DNA of 32,961 nt from Mycobacterium sp. 1164985.4 (GCF_001668575.1 NZ_LZMD01000030.1:1-32961); one strand, 5' to 3'. Positions 8,865-23,800 are shown, numbered from the stretch's first letter. The notes: generated from the letters alone by a model not told the origin. Numbers and translations are program-made.

Positions 8865-11800
8865 CGCATGGCGCCGGCACACCTCGTCGAGCTGAGGCTG
8901 GCTCAGTCGGGCGGGCGCGATGTCCGATGGAGTCAACCCGCCGCCGCCGGCCCGCACGTGCGCGCAGATACCCGTAAGTGCCTCGAACCACAACCGGCTA
9001 AGCCGCTCGACCTGGGCGGCATCCAGCGCCGACGTCGCCCACGTCCAGTCAGCGTGCAACTGGGGGCCGGTCTCGGTGTCGGCCGTGGCTGCGTTGAGCT
9101 CCACGGTGTGCACCAGCGGCAGAGCCAACGCCGTCACCGCGCCCGTCAACGCCAGACCTTCGGGGCTGATCCGCCACGCGTCCCCGGAGGAATCGCCCGC
9201 CGCCCCCAGCCGACCTAGATAGTTGAACCCCAGCACCGGGCTCGACCCGGCCAAGTCCACGTTGGGGTTCAGATACCGCAGCAGACCGTAGGTCACCCCG
9301 TCGGGGAGGCCACGCAGTTGCTCTTTGGCGTCCTTGACCGCCGCGCCCAGCGCCGCGTCGCCGGAGCTGACCTGGCCCCAGTTCAGCCCGCCCTTAGCCA
9401 ACCCGACCGGGTAAAGCGCCGTGAACCAGCCCACGGTGCGCGACAGGTCCACCTCGGACGAAAGCTCCTCAGCGCGGCCGTGGCCCTCTACGTCGATGAC
9501 GATCGGCGAATCACCGCTGCCGGAGAACTCCGCTGCCGCCAAGGCGAACGCGATCAACAGGATTTCGTGGATCCCCGCGTGGAACGCCGTCGGGACCTCC
9601 CCCAGCAACATCCGGGTCGTATCGACGTCCAGCGACAGCGACAAGCGTCCGGCCGTCTCGAACGTGTCCAATGCGGGATTCACCGCCGGCAGCGCGGGCG
9701 CGGTGGCGGCCACCCGACGCCACGTGTCGGCCTGCGCGACGACTTCCGGACGCTGCGCGTACTCGGCCAGCAGTGTCGACCATCGGGCGAAGGACGTCCC
9801 GCCCGACGGCAGCACGATTGGCTGCCCGCTGCGGTGCTGAGTCCAGCCAATGTTTAGGTCTTCCAACAGGATTCGCCAGGACACGCCGTCCACGGCCAGA
9901 TGGTGGCCAATCAACGCCAACTGTCCGGTCGCACTCGCCCACACCGCAACGAGCATCACTCCCGCTGCCGGGTTCAGCTGCGAACGCGCTTCCACCAACG
10001 CGGCCTCGGACAGCACGTCGACGGTTCGCAGGCAATCGTGGGCGTCCACCGTCCCGGGCTCGGGCACAGTGAGCGACCACCCTCCGGCGCCGTCATCGGC
10101 GACTTTGAGGCGCAACATCGCATGCCTATCCACCAGAGCCTGCAGCAGTGCAACCACGTCGGATTGGCTGACCCCGGCCGGAGCCTGCACCGCCACGGTC
10201 TGGTTGAACTTGTCGATCGGGCCCTGCATACCCTGCAGCCAACGCATGACCGGGGTGGCCACCACGGGCCCGACACCCTCGTCGAGGACGTCATTCGTCC
10301 CGTCGGTTACCGCGGCGACCCGCGCCAATCGGGCGATGGTCTGTTCGGCGAAAACGTCACGCGGTCGGCACAACACACCCGCGGCCCGCGCCCGGGCCAC
10401 CACCTGCATCGACAAGATGCTGTCGCCGCCGAGCTCGAAGAACGACTCGTCGACCCCGACCCGCTCCAGGCCCAGCACCTCGGCGTAGACGCCGGCCAGC
10501 ACTTCCTCGATCGCATTCGAGGGGCCGCGATATTGATCCGTGCCGGTGTACTCCGGCGCCGGCAGAGCGCGGGTGTCGAGCTTTCCGTTGACGGTCAGCG
10601 GCAGGGCGTCGAGCACGACCACCGCTGTCGGCACCATGTAGCCCGGCAACCGGTCCGCCAAGGCGGCACGTATGTCGTTCGGGTCCAGTGCCGCGCCGGG
10701 CGCGGCGGTCACATAGCCGACCAGACGCTTGTCGCCGGGGCGGTCCTCGCGGGCGATCACCACCGCCTGGTCGACGCCTTCGCAACCGGCCAGCGCCGCC
10801 TGGACCTCACCCAACTCGATCCGGTACCCGCGGACCTTGACCTGCTCGTCCGCACGCCCCCAGTACCGCAGTTGACCGTCGGGGCCCCACGACACCAGAT
10901 CGCCGGTGCGGTACATGCGTGCCGCGTGCGCTTCGCCGGCGAATGGACATGCCACGAACCGCGTAGCGCTCAACGCGGCCCGACCCAGGTAGCCGCATGC
11001 CAGCCCCGCGCCGGCCACATACAGCTCGCCGACCACCCCGGGTGGCACCGGACGCAGCCAGTCGTCCAGCACGAACAACGCGGCGCCCGGAACCGGCGCA
11101 CCGATCGGCGGCGCACCCGTGCCCGCCGTCAGAGGCGCGCTGAGCATCACCACCATCGTCGTCTCGGTCGGGCCGAAGGCGTTGATCATCACCCGTCCGG
11201 GCGCCCACCGATCCACCAACTCCGGCGGGCAGGCCTCACCGGCGACCACCAGCGCCATCCCGTCCAACCCGTGCGGCGACAACACGCCCGCCGCCGACGG
11301 GGTCTGGGTGAGCACACTGACCTGCTCGGTGACCAACAAGGCGTGCAAGTCCTCCGACGACCGCGTGACCGAGTCGGGCACCACGACCGTCCGGCCGCCG
11401 TGCAGCAGCGGACCCCAGGTCTCCCAGACCGAGGTGTCGAAACCGTAAGAGTGACACTGCGTCCACACCCCTGCCACGGGCAGGTAGGCGCCCAGTCGCT
11501 CCAACAGCTGGATGACGTTGTGGTGCGTGGTGGCCACGCCCTTGGGCACACCGGTGGTCCCTGAGGTGTAGATCAGGTAGGCGACGTCATCCGGCGACGG
11601 CACCGGAAGCGGGGTATCTGGCTGACCATTTACAGCGGGGTCGGCGATATCGATGATTAACAGCTCATGGCCGGCCAGCCGGTGGGCGAGACCCGCGGTG
11701 GTCAATACGGCGATCGGAGAAGCGTCGGCGAGCACGAACGCGATCCGCGCATCCGGGTGCGCCGGGTCGATCGGCACATAGGCCGCCCCTGTCTTGAGCA

Positions 11801-14800
11801 CCCCGACCATCGCCACGACCGCCTCGGCCGAGCGGTTCAGCAGCAACGCCACCCGCTGCCCGGGACCCACCCCGCGAGCAGTCAGGAAGTGCGCCCACCT
11901 GTTGGCCGCCTCGTCCAGTTGGCGATACGTCCACGAGCGGCCCTGACAGGTCAGCGCCACGGAGTCCGGCGTACGGGAGACTTGCGCGCCGAACCTCGCC
12001 GGAATCGAGACCGCATGCGGAGCGGGCGCGGTCAACGCCTCCCGATTGCCCCACCGCTGCAGCCGGATGTGCTCATCCTCGTCGAGCAGGTCGATCGACG
12101 ACAGCCGCCGTGCCGGGTCGGCCGTCATTACCACGAGAATGCGCTGCAACCGCTCGACCAACGCCTCGATGGTGGCCGGGTCGAACACGTCGGTGCGGAA
12201 TTCGACGTGCCCACCGATTCCGCCGGGTTCGCCCGCCTCGGTGAATTGCTCGCCAAGCGAGAACGTCAGGTCCATGCGGGCGGTGTGGGTGTCGGCCGGC
12301 ATCGGGGTGACCGCTACGTCACCGAGTCGCAGTTCACCGCCGGCGTTGTTCTGCCAGGCCAGCGACACCTGCACCAACGGATGGTGGTTCAGGCTTCGAG
12401 TCGGGTTGAGCCGCTCGACGAGCACCTCGAACGGCACGTCCTGATGCTCGAATGCGGCCAGGCTGCGCGCGCGCACCTGCTCCAGCACCTCGGCGACCGT
12501 CGGGTCGCCCGCCACGTCCACCCGCAGCACCAGCGTGTTGACGAAGAAACCGACCAGTTCGTCCAATGCCCGGTCCCGCCGTCCGGCGATGGGGAAACCC
12601 ACTGCCACATCGGAATTCGCGCTGAGCTTGGCTAGCAGCACCGCCAGAGCGGCCTGCAGCACCATGAAGCTGGTAGCGCCGTGCGCACCGGCCAGCGCGG
12701 CGATGGCTTGTTGCACCTGCACCGGCCACTGCACGGCGACGTTGGCGCCGCGGAAGTCGGCCACCTGCGGGTAGGGCCGATCAGTGGGAAGCTGCACCCG
12801 CTCGGGCATATCGGCCAGCGCCCGCCGCCAGTAGGCGAGCTGTGCAGCGATGCGGCTGTCCGGATCGGCCAGGTCGCCGAGCTGTTCACGCTGCCACAAC
12901 GCGTAGTCGACATACTGCACAGGAAGCGGCGTCCAGTCGGGCGCGTGTCCTGCGCAACGCGCGGCATACGCCGCGCCCAGATCGCCCACCAGCGGAGCAA
13001 TCGACCAGCCGTCAGCGGCGATGTGGTGGACGACCGCCACCAGCACATGCTCTTTCGCGCCGAGCTCGAAAAGCGTTGCCCGCAGAGGGATCTCAGCCGA
13101 CAGGTCGAACGGGCGGCGAGCCACCGCGCCGATGGCCTCCTCCAGTTGACTCTCCGGCCAGCCGGTTGCATCAACGACCTGCCACGCGACCTCGACGTCG
13201 TCGACGGGCACCACCCGCTGCTCCGGGATCCCGCCCGGCGCCAAGAACAACGTGCGCAAACTCTCGTGCCGCGTCACCACGTCGATCAGCGCAGCTGCCA
13301 ACGCTTCAGCGTCCAGGCGGCCGTCCAACTGCAAGGCCACCGCCAAGTTGTAAACCGCTGACGGGCCCTGCAACTGTTCGAGGAGCCACAACCGGTTCTG
13401 GGCGAAAGACAACGGCACCACCGTCGGGCGCTCCACCGGAACCAACGGCTCCAGCCCGTCCCCTTCTCCGATGCGCGGCGCCAACTCGGCCACCGTGGGC
13501 GTCTCGAACAGGGCACGCACCGACAGCCCGGCATCCAACGACTTGTTGACCGCTGCGACCACCCGCATCGCCGACAACGAGTCGCCGCCCAACTCGAAGA
13601 ACGAGTCATCGACGCCGACACGTTCCAATCCCAGGACTTGGGCGTAGATGCCGGCCAGAACCTCCTCAGCGAGGCCGGATGGAGCGCGATAACGATCGGC
13701 GTCGGTGTAATCGGGTGCCGGCAAGGCGCGTTTGTTGAGCTTGCCGTTGACCGTCAAGGGCAACGCATCGAGGACCACCACAGCGGTCGGCACCATGTAG
13801 CCGGGCAGGCGATCGCTCAACGCGGCCCGGATCTCGGCCGGTTCGGCTGTGCCGGTCACATAACCCACCAGCCGGTTGTCACCCGGCCGGTCGTCGCGCA
13901 CGACCACCGCCGCCTGGTTCACCCCGGCGCAGCCGGCCAATGCAGCCTGGATCTCACCGAGTTCGATGCGGTACCCGCGGATCTTGACCTGATCGTCGGC
14001 ACGCCCCAGGTACTGCAGCTGCCCATCGCCGCCCCAGCGCACCAAGTCTCCGGTGCGGTACATGCGTTGTCCTGGTGCCTCCGCGTCGGTGAAAGGGCAC
14101 GCGACGAATCGTGATGCCGTCAGCGGGCTACGGCCCACATAACCGGACGCCACCCCGCGGCCGGCCACGTACAACTCGCCGGCCACCCCCGGCGGCACCG
14201 GCCGCAACCACGCGTCGAGCACGAAGAACGCGGCGCTGGGCACCGGCGTGCCGATCGGAACCACACCTGAGCCCGCGCGCAACGGCGCACTGAATGAGGT
14301 GTACCAGGTCTCGGTCGGGCCGTAGCCGTTGATCATGACCCGCCCGGGGGCCCACCGATCGACGAGCTCGACCGGGCACGCCTCTCCGGCCACCACCAAC
14401 GCCACTGAGTCCAGACCCTCATCAGAAAGCGCCGCCGCCGCGGACGGGGTCTGATTCAGCAGGCTGACCTGTTCACGGATCAGCAAGGCGCGGAAGTCAT
14501 CCGGCGAGCCCACCACGGACTCGGGCACCACGACAAGGCGCCCACCGTGCAGCAGCGCACCGAAGATCTCCCACACCGAGACGTCGAACGCGAACGAATG
14601 CCACTGCGACCACACCTGGCCGTTCAGCTTCAGTTCGATGTCCAACGACTCCAGCAGCCCCGTGACGGTCTGGTGGGTGACCGCGACGCCCTTGGGCACG
14701 CCGGTGGTCCCGGAGGTGTAGATGATGTACGCGAAGTCGTCCGCGGCAGGGGCGGGCAACTCCGTGCCCGGGTAGCTGTCGATCCGCGGGTCATCGACCT

Positions 14801-17800
14801 CGACAACCGAGACGTCACGCGCGTCGAGCCGCGACCGGATGCCCGCCGATGTGACGACGGCGACCGGTGCCGCGTCGGCGAGGATCACCGCGATGCGCGT
14901 ATCCGGATGCGCGGGGTCGATCGGTACATACGCCGCTCCAGTCTTGAGCACTGCGAGCAGCGCCATGATCGCCTCCGCCGAGCGCGGCAGGATCAGCGAC
15001 ACGCACTGTCCGGGACCTGCACCTTGCTCAGTAAGCAAGTGCGCCAATCGGTTCGACGCCTCGTCGAGTTCCCGGTACGTCGTCGAGCGGCCCTCGAAGG
15101 TCACCGCCGCCGCGTGCGGTGAACGCGCCACCTGAGCGGCGAACAATGCCGGAATCGACGCCGCAGCAAGCGCTGGCGCCGTCAGCGCCGCGCGTTGACC
15201 GATCGCATCCAGGCGGGCGCGCTCGACATCGTCGAGCACATCCACCGACGACAACCGCCGACCCGGATCGCCGGTCATCGCCATCAGCACCCGCTCGAAC
15301 CGCCGAATCAGAGCCTCGACGCTGGCAGCGTCGAACACATCGGTGCGGAACTCGACCGCCCCACTGATCCCGGCGGCCTCACCGTCGTCGCTCCAACGTT
15401 CCGAAATAGCGAACGTCAAATCCATTCGCGCACTGTGCGTTGCGGCCTCCAGAGGCGTGGCCTGCACATCACCCAGCGGCAATTCCGCACCTCGGCCATG
15501 CCGTGGCCCGGCGAAGTTCTGCCAGGCCAGCAACACCTGGATCAACGGCTCATGGGCGCGGGAACGGATTGGGTTGAGACGATCGACCAACACCTCGAAC
15601 GGCACATCCTGGTGCTCGAAGGCGGCCAGGCTACGCGCGCGCACTTGTGCCAGTAATTCCTCGACCGTCGGATCTCCAGACAGATCGACCCGCAACACCA
15701 GAGTATTGACGAAGAACCCGATCAGCTCATCCAGCGCTGGGTCGCGCCGTCCGGCAATGGGGAATCCGACAGCCACGTCGGTGGTGGAACTCATCATTGA
15801 TAGCAAGGCGGAGAGTGCAGCCTGAACCACCATGAAACTGGTCGCGTTATGCTCACTGGCCACCTGGATGACCCGGCGGTGAAGCTCGGCCGGCCAGTCG
15901 ATGACCACACTGGCCCCACGGTTCGAAGCCACCTCCGGATACGGCCGGTCGGTGGGCAGCTCCAAGCGCTCGGGCAGCCCGGCCAGCGCGTCCTGCCAAT
16001 AGGCCAGCTGCGCCGCAATCGGGCTGTCGTCGTTGTCGAGATCCCCGAACTGCGCACGCTGCCACAATGTGTAGTCGACATACTGAACCGGCAAGTCCGC
16101 CCAGGTGGGGGCTTGCCCCGCGCTGCGGGCGGCGTATGCCGCCCCGAGATCCGCTACCAGTGGCGCGATGGACGAGCCGTCGGCCGCGATGTGGTGCACC
16201 ACGCCCACCAGCACATGTTCGTCATCGCCAAGACGGAAAAGCACTGCGCGCAAAGGAATTTCGGCGGCCAGATCGAAGGTGTACCGAGCCGCCTCCTCGA
16301 CGGCCTCGGTCAACCGGCCGTCGGTCCAACCGGTGGCCTCGATGAGTTGCCAGCCGATGGTCGCCTGCTCGGCCGGAACCACCACCTGTTGCGGTACGCC
16401 GTCGACCGCTGAGAAGAGCGTGCGTAAGGACTCGTGGCGGCCCACCACGTCGCTCAATGCCGCTCGCAGCGCCTCGGCGTCAAGCCTGCCCTGCAGCCGC
16501 AACGCAATCACCATGTTGTAAATGGGTGAAGGACCCTGCAGCTGATCGATGAACCACAACCGATTCTGCGCGTACGACAGCGGAATCACCGCCGGCCGCT
16601 CGACGGCGACGACCGGCGCGAGTGAACCTGAACCTGCGCGAACCCGGGACGCCAACTGCTCGACGGCGGGCGCTTCGAACAAGGCGCGAACCGCGACGCT
16701 GGCATCTAGCGCTTTGTTGACCGCGGCGATGACCCGCATGGCGGAAAGCGAATCTCCGCCCAGCTCGAAGAACGACTCGTCGACCCCGACCCGCTCGAGC
16801 CCCAGCACCTGTGCGTAGATGCCGGCCAGCAGCTCTTCCGTGAGATTGGCCGGCGCACGGAAGTGACCGTCTTTTTGGTACTCGGGTGCCGGGAGGGCCT
16901 GCTTGTCAAGTTTTCCGTTGGCGGTCAGCGGCAGGGCGTCGAGCACGACGACCGCGGAGGGCACCATGTAGGACGGCAGCTGTTCGCGCAGTGCGGCACG
17001 CACCTCGTCCGGGTTCGCCGAACCGGTGATGTAGCCGACCAGTCGCTTGTCGCCGGGGTGGTCCTCGCGCGCGATCACCGCGGCCTGGCCCACTCCGCTG
17101 CACGACGCCAGGGCGGCCTGCACTTCACCGAGCTCGATCCGATACCCGCGAATCTTGACCTGCTCGTCGGCCCGGCCGACGTAGTGCAGCTCACCCTTCG
17201 GGCTCCAGGACACCAGGTCCCCGGTGCGGTACAGCCGCGCCCCAGACGCGCTGAATGGGCTGGCGACGAATCGCGTCGCGGTCAAGCCTGCCCGGCCTAC
17301 ATACCCGTAAGCCAGGCCGGCACCCGCCACATACAGCTCCCCGACGACCCCGACCGGCACAGGCCGCAGCCAGCCATCGAGGACGAAAAAGCCGAGATCT
17401 GCCAACGGGCCCCCGATGGGGCTGGCGGTCCTGTCGACGTCGGCGGCGACGATCCTCCGGTACGAAGCATGCACGGTGGTCTCGGTGATGCCGTACATGT
17501 TGATCAGGAAAGGGATTCCCGGGTGATTGTCCAGCCACGTGTCGAGACGTGGTGGCTGTAGCGCTTCCCCGCCGAACACGACCCGCTGCAGCGCGAGCTC
17601 ACCACCCGACTCCTGCGTCGGGTTCTCGCCGAAGCCGAGCCAGCGGGTCACCTGGTGTTCCCACGCCGTGGCCACGTCTTGCCAGTTGTGTTGCGCGTCG
17701 GCCGTTTGTAGCGCATAGAACGCCGAAGGGGTCTGGCTCAGGACGGTGACCTTCTCGGCGATCAGCAACGAGTACAACTCTTCTGGCGACCGGACCACTT

Positions 17801-20800
17801 CGTCGGGCACCACCACGAGGCGTCCCCCTCCGAGCAGGGCCCCGAACACCTCCCAGACGGAGAAGTCGAACGCCAGCGAGTGACACTGGGACCACACGCC
17901 CCCGGACGGCACTTGGGCGTCCAAGGTTTGCAGCAGCCGGGTCACGTTGCGATGCGCGACCGCGACACCCTTGGGCGTTCCGGTAGTGCCGGAGGTATAG
18001 ATGAGGTAGGCGATGTCGTCGGCGGCCGGCAGCGGGAGCGCGGTGTCGGGTTGACTCCCCAAAGCGGGGTCGTCGACGTCGACGACCAATAGGTGGTGTC
18101 CGTCGAGGCGCGCACGAAGATCCGCCGTGGTGATCACCGCCGTGGGCGCGGCATCGCCGATGACGAAACGGATACGGGCGTCGGGATGCGCTGAGTCCAA
18201 TGGCACATAAGCCGCCCCGGTCTTGAGGACCGCAACGATCGCCACGATCGCGTCGACCGACCGCGGCAACATCAAAGCGACCCGTTGACCCGGTCCCGCT
18301 CCGTGGCCGGCCAGCAGATGCGCCAGCCGGTTGGACGCCTGATCAACCTCTAGATAGCTCAGCGAGCGACCGTCGCCGCTGATCGCCACTGACGACGGTG
18401 ACCGCTGCACCTGCACGGCAAAGGATTCCGGAATCGACTCCGACTCGGACGCGGGCTGGGTCAGCGCCGCCTGGTTACCCCACTCCTCGAGCCGCGCGTG
18501 CTCCGCCTCGTCGAGCACGTCGAGGCACGACAACCGCGCCGCGGAATCCGCGGTCAGGGCCAGCAACATGCGCCGCAGCCGCTCGATCAGGAGCTCGACG
18601 CTGGCTGCGTCGAACACGTCGGTGCGGAATTCGACGTCTCCGCCGAGCCCGGCCGGTTTACCCGCCTCAGTCCAGCGCTCGCCGAGATGGAATGCGAGGT
18701 CTGTGCGGGCGGTGTGGGTGTCGAGGCTCGTCGGCGTGATCTGTACATCACCGAGGGACAGCCCGGCGGAGGCGTTCTGCTGTCCGGGCATGGTCTGCCA
18801 GGCCAGCAGCACCTGCACGAGCGGGTGATGGGCAAGGCTCCGGGTGGGCTTGAGCCGCTCGACGAGCATCTCGAAGGGCACGTCCTGGTGCTCGTAGGCG
18901 GCCAAGCTGCGTGCCCGCACCTGAGCCAACAGCTCAGAGACACTCGGGTCGCCGCCCAAGTCGGCCCTCAACACCAGGGTATTGACGAAGAAGCCGACCA
19001 GCTCGTCCAGCACGGGATCGCGCCGGCCGGCGATCGAGAAGCCGACTGCCACGTCATGACTGCTGCTGAGCTTCGAGAGCAGCGCCACCAGTGCGGCCTG
19101 AACCACCATGAAACTGGTCGCGTTGTGTTCACGGGCCACCCGAGCCACCCGTTGCTGCAGTTCCGGCGACCAGTCGACCAGCACTCGAGCGCCGCTGTAA
19201 TCGGCAACCGCCGGATAAGGCCTGTCGGTGGGTAGCACCAGCCGGTCGGGCATCCCGGTCAGGGCTTGCTCCCAATAGCTGAGCTGGGCGGTGATGCGGC
19301 TGTGCGGATCGGCCAGATCACCCAGCTGCGCGCGCTGCCACAACGTGAAGTCGATGTACTGCGCCGCCAATGGCGCCAAGTCGGGGGCCTGGCCCACACA
19401 TCGGCTGGCGTAAGCCGCCCGCAGATCCCTCAGCAGCGGGCCGATTGACACGCCATCTGCCGCGATGTGGTGCACCGCGGCAACAAGTACGTGTTCTTCA
19501 TCGCCGACACGAAGAACACGTGCTCGCACGGGGATCTCGGCGGCGAGGTCGAACGTGTGACGCGCCGTCTCACTGATCGCTTCGTGCAGCCGGTCCGGCG
19601 ACCAGCCCGCCGCATCCACGATTTGCCAGCCGAAGTCAACCTTCTCGACGGGAACCACCACCTGCTGGGGCACACCGGCAGGCGCCGGGAAAATCGTGCG
19701 CAGACTTTCGTGGCGCTCCAGTACATCGGCCAGCGCCGCACCGAGAGCAGCAACGTCGAGCTTGCCGTGCAGACGCAGCGAATGCGCCATGTTGTAGACC
19801 GGCGACGGCCCCTGCAACTGGTCCAGGAACCACAACCTGCTCTGGGCGAACGAAAGCGGCACTATGTCGGGCCGTTCACCCGCCACCAGCGGTTCCAGGC
19901 CACCCTCATCGGCTCCGATCTGGTTCGCCAACTCTGCCACTGTGCGCGCCTCGAACAGAGTGCGCACCGCGAGCTGGGCATCCATGCTGGCGTTGACGGC
20001 GGCCACCAGGCGCATTGCCGACAGGGAGTCTCCGCCCAGATCGAAGAACGAGTCATCAACCCCGACGCGCTCCACTCCGAGGACTTGGGCGTAGATCCCG
20101 GCGAGGATCTCCTCGGTGAGGTTCGCCGGGGCACGGTAGCGGTTCGTGTCGCTGAATTCGGGTGCCGGCAAGGCGCGGGTGTCGAGTTTGCCGTTGACCG
20201 TGAGCGGTAGCGCGTCCAGCACGACGACCGCTGTGGGCACCATGTAAGCCGGCAGCCGCTCGGCCAGCGTGGCCCGAAGCTCGGCCGACTCGACCGAGCC
20301 GGTGACATAGCCGATGAGACGCTTGTCGCCGGGGCGGTCCTTGCGGGCGATGACCGCCGCCTGCTCGACGCCTTCAATCGCCGCCAACGATGCCTGTACC
20401 TCGCCGAGCTCGATGCGGTAACCGCGGATCTTGACCTGCTCATCAGCGCGGCCCAGATAGTCCAACTGCCCATCGGCGCGCCAGCTCACCAGGTCCCCGG
20501 TGCGATACATCCGCGCACCTGGCGCCCCGAACGGGCACGCGACAAACCGCGACGCCGTCAGCCCCAGCCGACGCACGTAACCGGTCGCCACGCCTTCACC
20601 GGCCACGTACAACTCTCCGACCACACCCTCCGGCACGGGGCGCAACCAGTTGTCCAGCACGAACAGCGCTGCTCCGGCCACCGGCGAGCCGATCGGCACT
20701 GCGTGCGCCCCTGGACTGAGCGGCGCGCTGATCGCCACACACATCGTGGTCTCGGTGGGGCCGTAGGCGTTGACCATGCGACGCCGCGGCGCCCAGCGGT

Positions 20801-23800
20801 CCACCACCTCGGTCGAGCAGGCCTCACCCACGACGACCAACGCCATTGAGTCCAACTTCTCCGGTGAGAGCACGCTGACCGCAGACGGGGTCTCGGTCAG
20901 CACGCTGACATGCTCGGTGGCCAGCACCTCTTGGAAGTTCTCCGGCGAGCGCGTCACCTCTTCGGGCACCACCACCAGGCGGCCACCGCGCAGCAATGCC
21001 CCGAAGATCTCCCACACCGAGACGTCGAAGGCCAGAGTGTGGCATTGCGCCCACACGCCGACGGCCGGCAGCGCGGCTGCCGATGACGCCAGCAGCTGGG
21101 TCACGTTGCGGTGGGTAACGGCTACGCCCTTGGGGGTGCCGGTGGTTCCGGACGTGTAGATCACGTAGGCGAGGTCGTCGGGCCTCGGCAACCGAGGTGC
21201 GGTGCCGGGCTGGTCGTTGACGGCGGGGTCGTCGACGTCGATGACCGTTACTGCGTGGCCGTCGAGTCGGTCGGCCAAACCGGCGGTCGTGACAACGGCC
21301 AGCGGCGCCGCATCAGAAATAATGAAGCCGATGCGGGCCTCGGGCAGCGAGGGGTCGATCGGCAGATAGGCTGCACCGGTTTTGAGCACTGCCAGGATCG
21401 CGACCACTGCCTCGGCGGACCGGTTGAACAACACCGCGACGCACTGGCCTGGACCGGCCCCTGCACCCGCAAGTAGCTGCGCCAGCCGGTTTGCTGCCAG
21501 CTCGAGCTCCCGGTAGGTCCACGAACGCTCGCCGAATACCAGCGCCACCGCATCCGGCGTCTGCGCCTCCCACGCCGCGAACAGCTCGACGATGGACGAC
21601 CCCCGCGCGGGGGCGCGGGTTAGCACCGCTCGGTTACCGAACTCGTCAAGGCGGGCGTGCTCATCGGAATCGAGCACGTCGACCGACGAGAGCGGCCGCC
21701 GCGGGTCGGCGGTCATAGCCACCAGGAGCCGCTCCAGCCGGTTGATGAGAGCCTGAATGCCTTGCGCGTCGAACACACCGGTGTCGTATTCGACGCGAAG
21801 ACCGATCTCGTCGCCCGGGTTGGCTTGCACAGTCAGCGGATAGTGGTTGTACTCGCGGCTCGAGAACTCTGGGATGGTCAGCTCGTGGTCGGCTTCCAAT
21901 GCGGCGGTGTCGACCGGATAGTTCTCGTAGACGAACATGCTGTCGAACAACTGGTCGTGACCGGTGACCCGGTGAATCTCGTTGAGCGCGAGATGCTGGT
22001 GTTCAAGCGTGCGGTTGTACGCGTCCTGCAGCTGTTCGACCAAGTCTGCGGTGGTGGTCGCCGACGTGATGTTCGCCCGCACCGGCAATGTGTTGATCAG
22101 CAGGCCCACCATCGAGTCCGCACCGACCACCTCATCCGGGCGTCCCGAGACCGCGGTACCGAACGCGACGTCATGCTGACCGGTCAACGCACTCAGCAGC
22201 TGCGCGAAAGCGCCCTGCAGCACGGTGCTGACCGTGGTGTGGAGCTTGCGCGCCAAGTCGCCGACGGCCCGCGTGGTACGGGCTGACACCCGGAATGACG
22301 CGACGCTTCGCTTGCCTCGCGCCAGCTGATCGGGCGGGCCCACCATGGTGGGGGTCTCAAAGCCGGCGAACACCTCACCCCAGGCCGCCCGTGCGGCCTG
22401 GTAGTCCCGACGGACGAGCCAGCTGATGAAGTCGCGGTAAGGTGCCGCCGCGGGCAGTGGCTGACCGTAGTAGCTGGCGAAGACCTCTCGCAGCAGGATC
22501 GGTAGCGACCAGCCGTCGACGACGATGTGATGGAACGTCAGCACAAACCGATACCGGTCCTCGGCGGTGCGGAGCAGAGCCCCTTGGAAGGCCGACTGGT
22601 GGGCGAGGTCGCAGACCGCGGCGCGTTCGGCGGCGCACACCACCTGAAGCTGTTCGGCGATATCCGCGTCGGAGCCACTCAGCTCGAGATACCGCCACGG
22701 CAGCTGCGGGTCTGCCGGAATGATCTGAACGGGCTCGTCGAACTGCGCACAGAACCGCGCTGAGAGGTTCGGATGCCGGTTCGCCACCGTTTGCACCGCA
22801 TCGTGCAGCCTCTCGCGATCGAGGGGCCCGGCAATGGTGATCTCCAGTTGCACCGCATAGACGTCCTCGGTGACCTGCGCGCCCTGGGAATGGAAGAGCA
22901 GCCCTTGCTGCAAAGGGCTCAGCGGCAGGATGTCTGCGATCGCATGCTGGCTGCCCAGGTCGTCAAGCTGCTGCTGGGTCAGGCGGGCCGGTACGATATC
23001 GGACGGCGTCAGCCCGCCGCCGCCGGCGCTGACGTGCGCGCAGATGCCGGCCAGCGCCTCGAACCACAGTCGACTCAGTCGGCTGACCTGGACCTCGTCG
23101 AGCGCCGAGGTCGCCCACGTCCAGTTGGCGTGCAACTGCGGGCCGGCCCCGGAATCGACGGTGGCGGCGTTCAGTTCGAGCGTGTGCATCAAGGGCATCG
23201 GGATGTCAGCGGCCGCGGCGATCGCTGACAAGCCGTCCTGGCTCATCCGCCATGTACCGTCGGCAGTCTCCGCGCCCGAAGCGCCCATCCGGCCCAGATA
23301 GTTGAAGCCAATGGTGGGGTCTGAGTCCGCCAGCTCGACTTCGGCGTTCAGATACCGCAAGACGCCGTAGGTTAGCCCGTCCGGCACTGCCCGAAGCTGC
23401 TCTTTGGCGGTCTTGATCGCCGCCCCCAGCGGTGCCTCACCGGCGGTCACCTGCGCCCAGTCCAGACCGCTGACCGTCAGCGCTACCGGGTATTTCGTCG
23501 TGAACCATCCCACCGTGCGAGACAGGTCGACGTCGGCGGCGATCTCCTCATGCCGCCCGTGGCCCTCCACGTCGATAGCGATCGGGTGGCCGTCAGCGGC
23601 GAAGAACTCGGCCAGCGCCAGGCCAAACGCGATCAACAGGATGTCGTTCACGCCCGCATGGAATGCCGTCGGCACTTCCCCGAGCAGCATGCGAGTGGTC
23701 GGCTCGTCCAGCGACATCGAAATGCGCCCCGCCGTCGCGAACGTGTCGATCGCCGGCTTCACCGCCGGTAACACCGCAGCGGCGGCCGCCACCTGCCGCC

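Noticed and set aside
9900..11564. 554-codon open frame on the + strand opposite NRPS Y module 5
   Set aside because: Antisense shadow in GC-rich coding DNA; composition is Arg/His/Gln-rich and there is no recognisable domain. The same applies to long + strand frames at 7446-8141, 12681-13361, 18498-19235 and 31282-32373.
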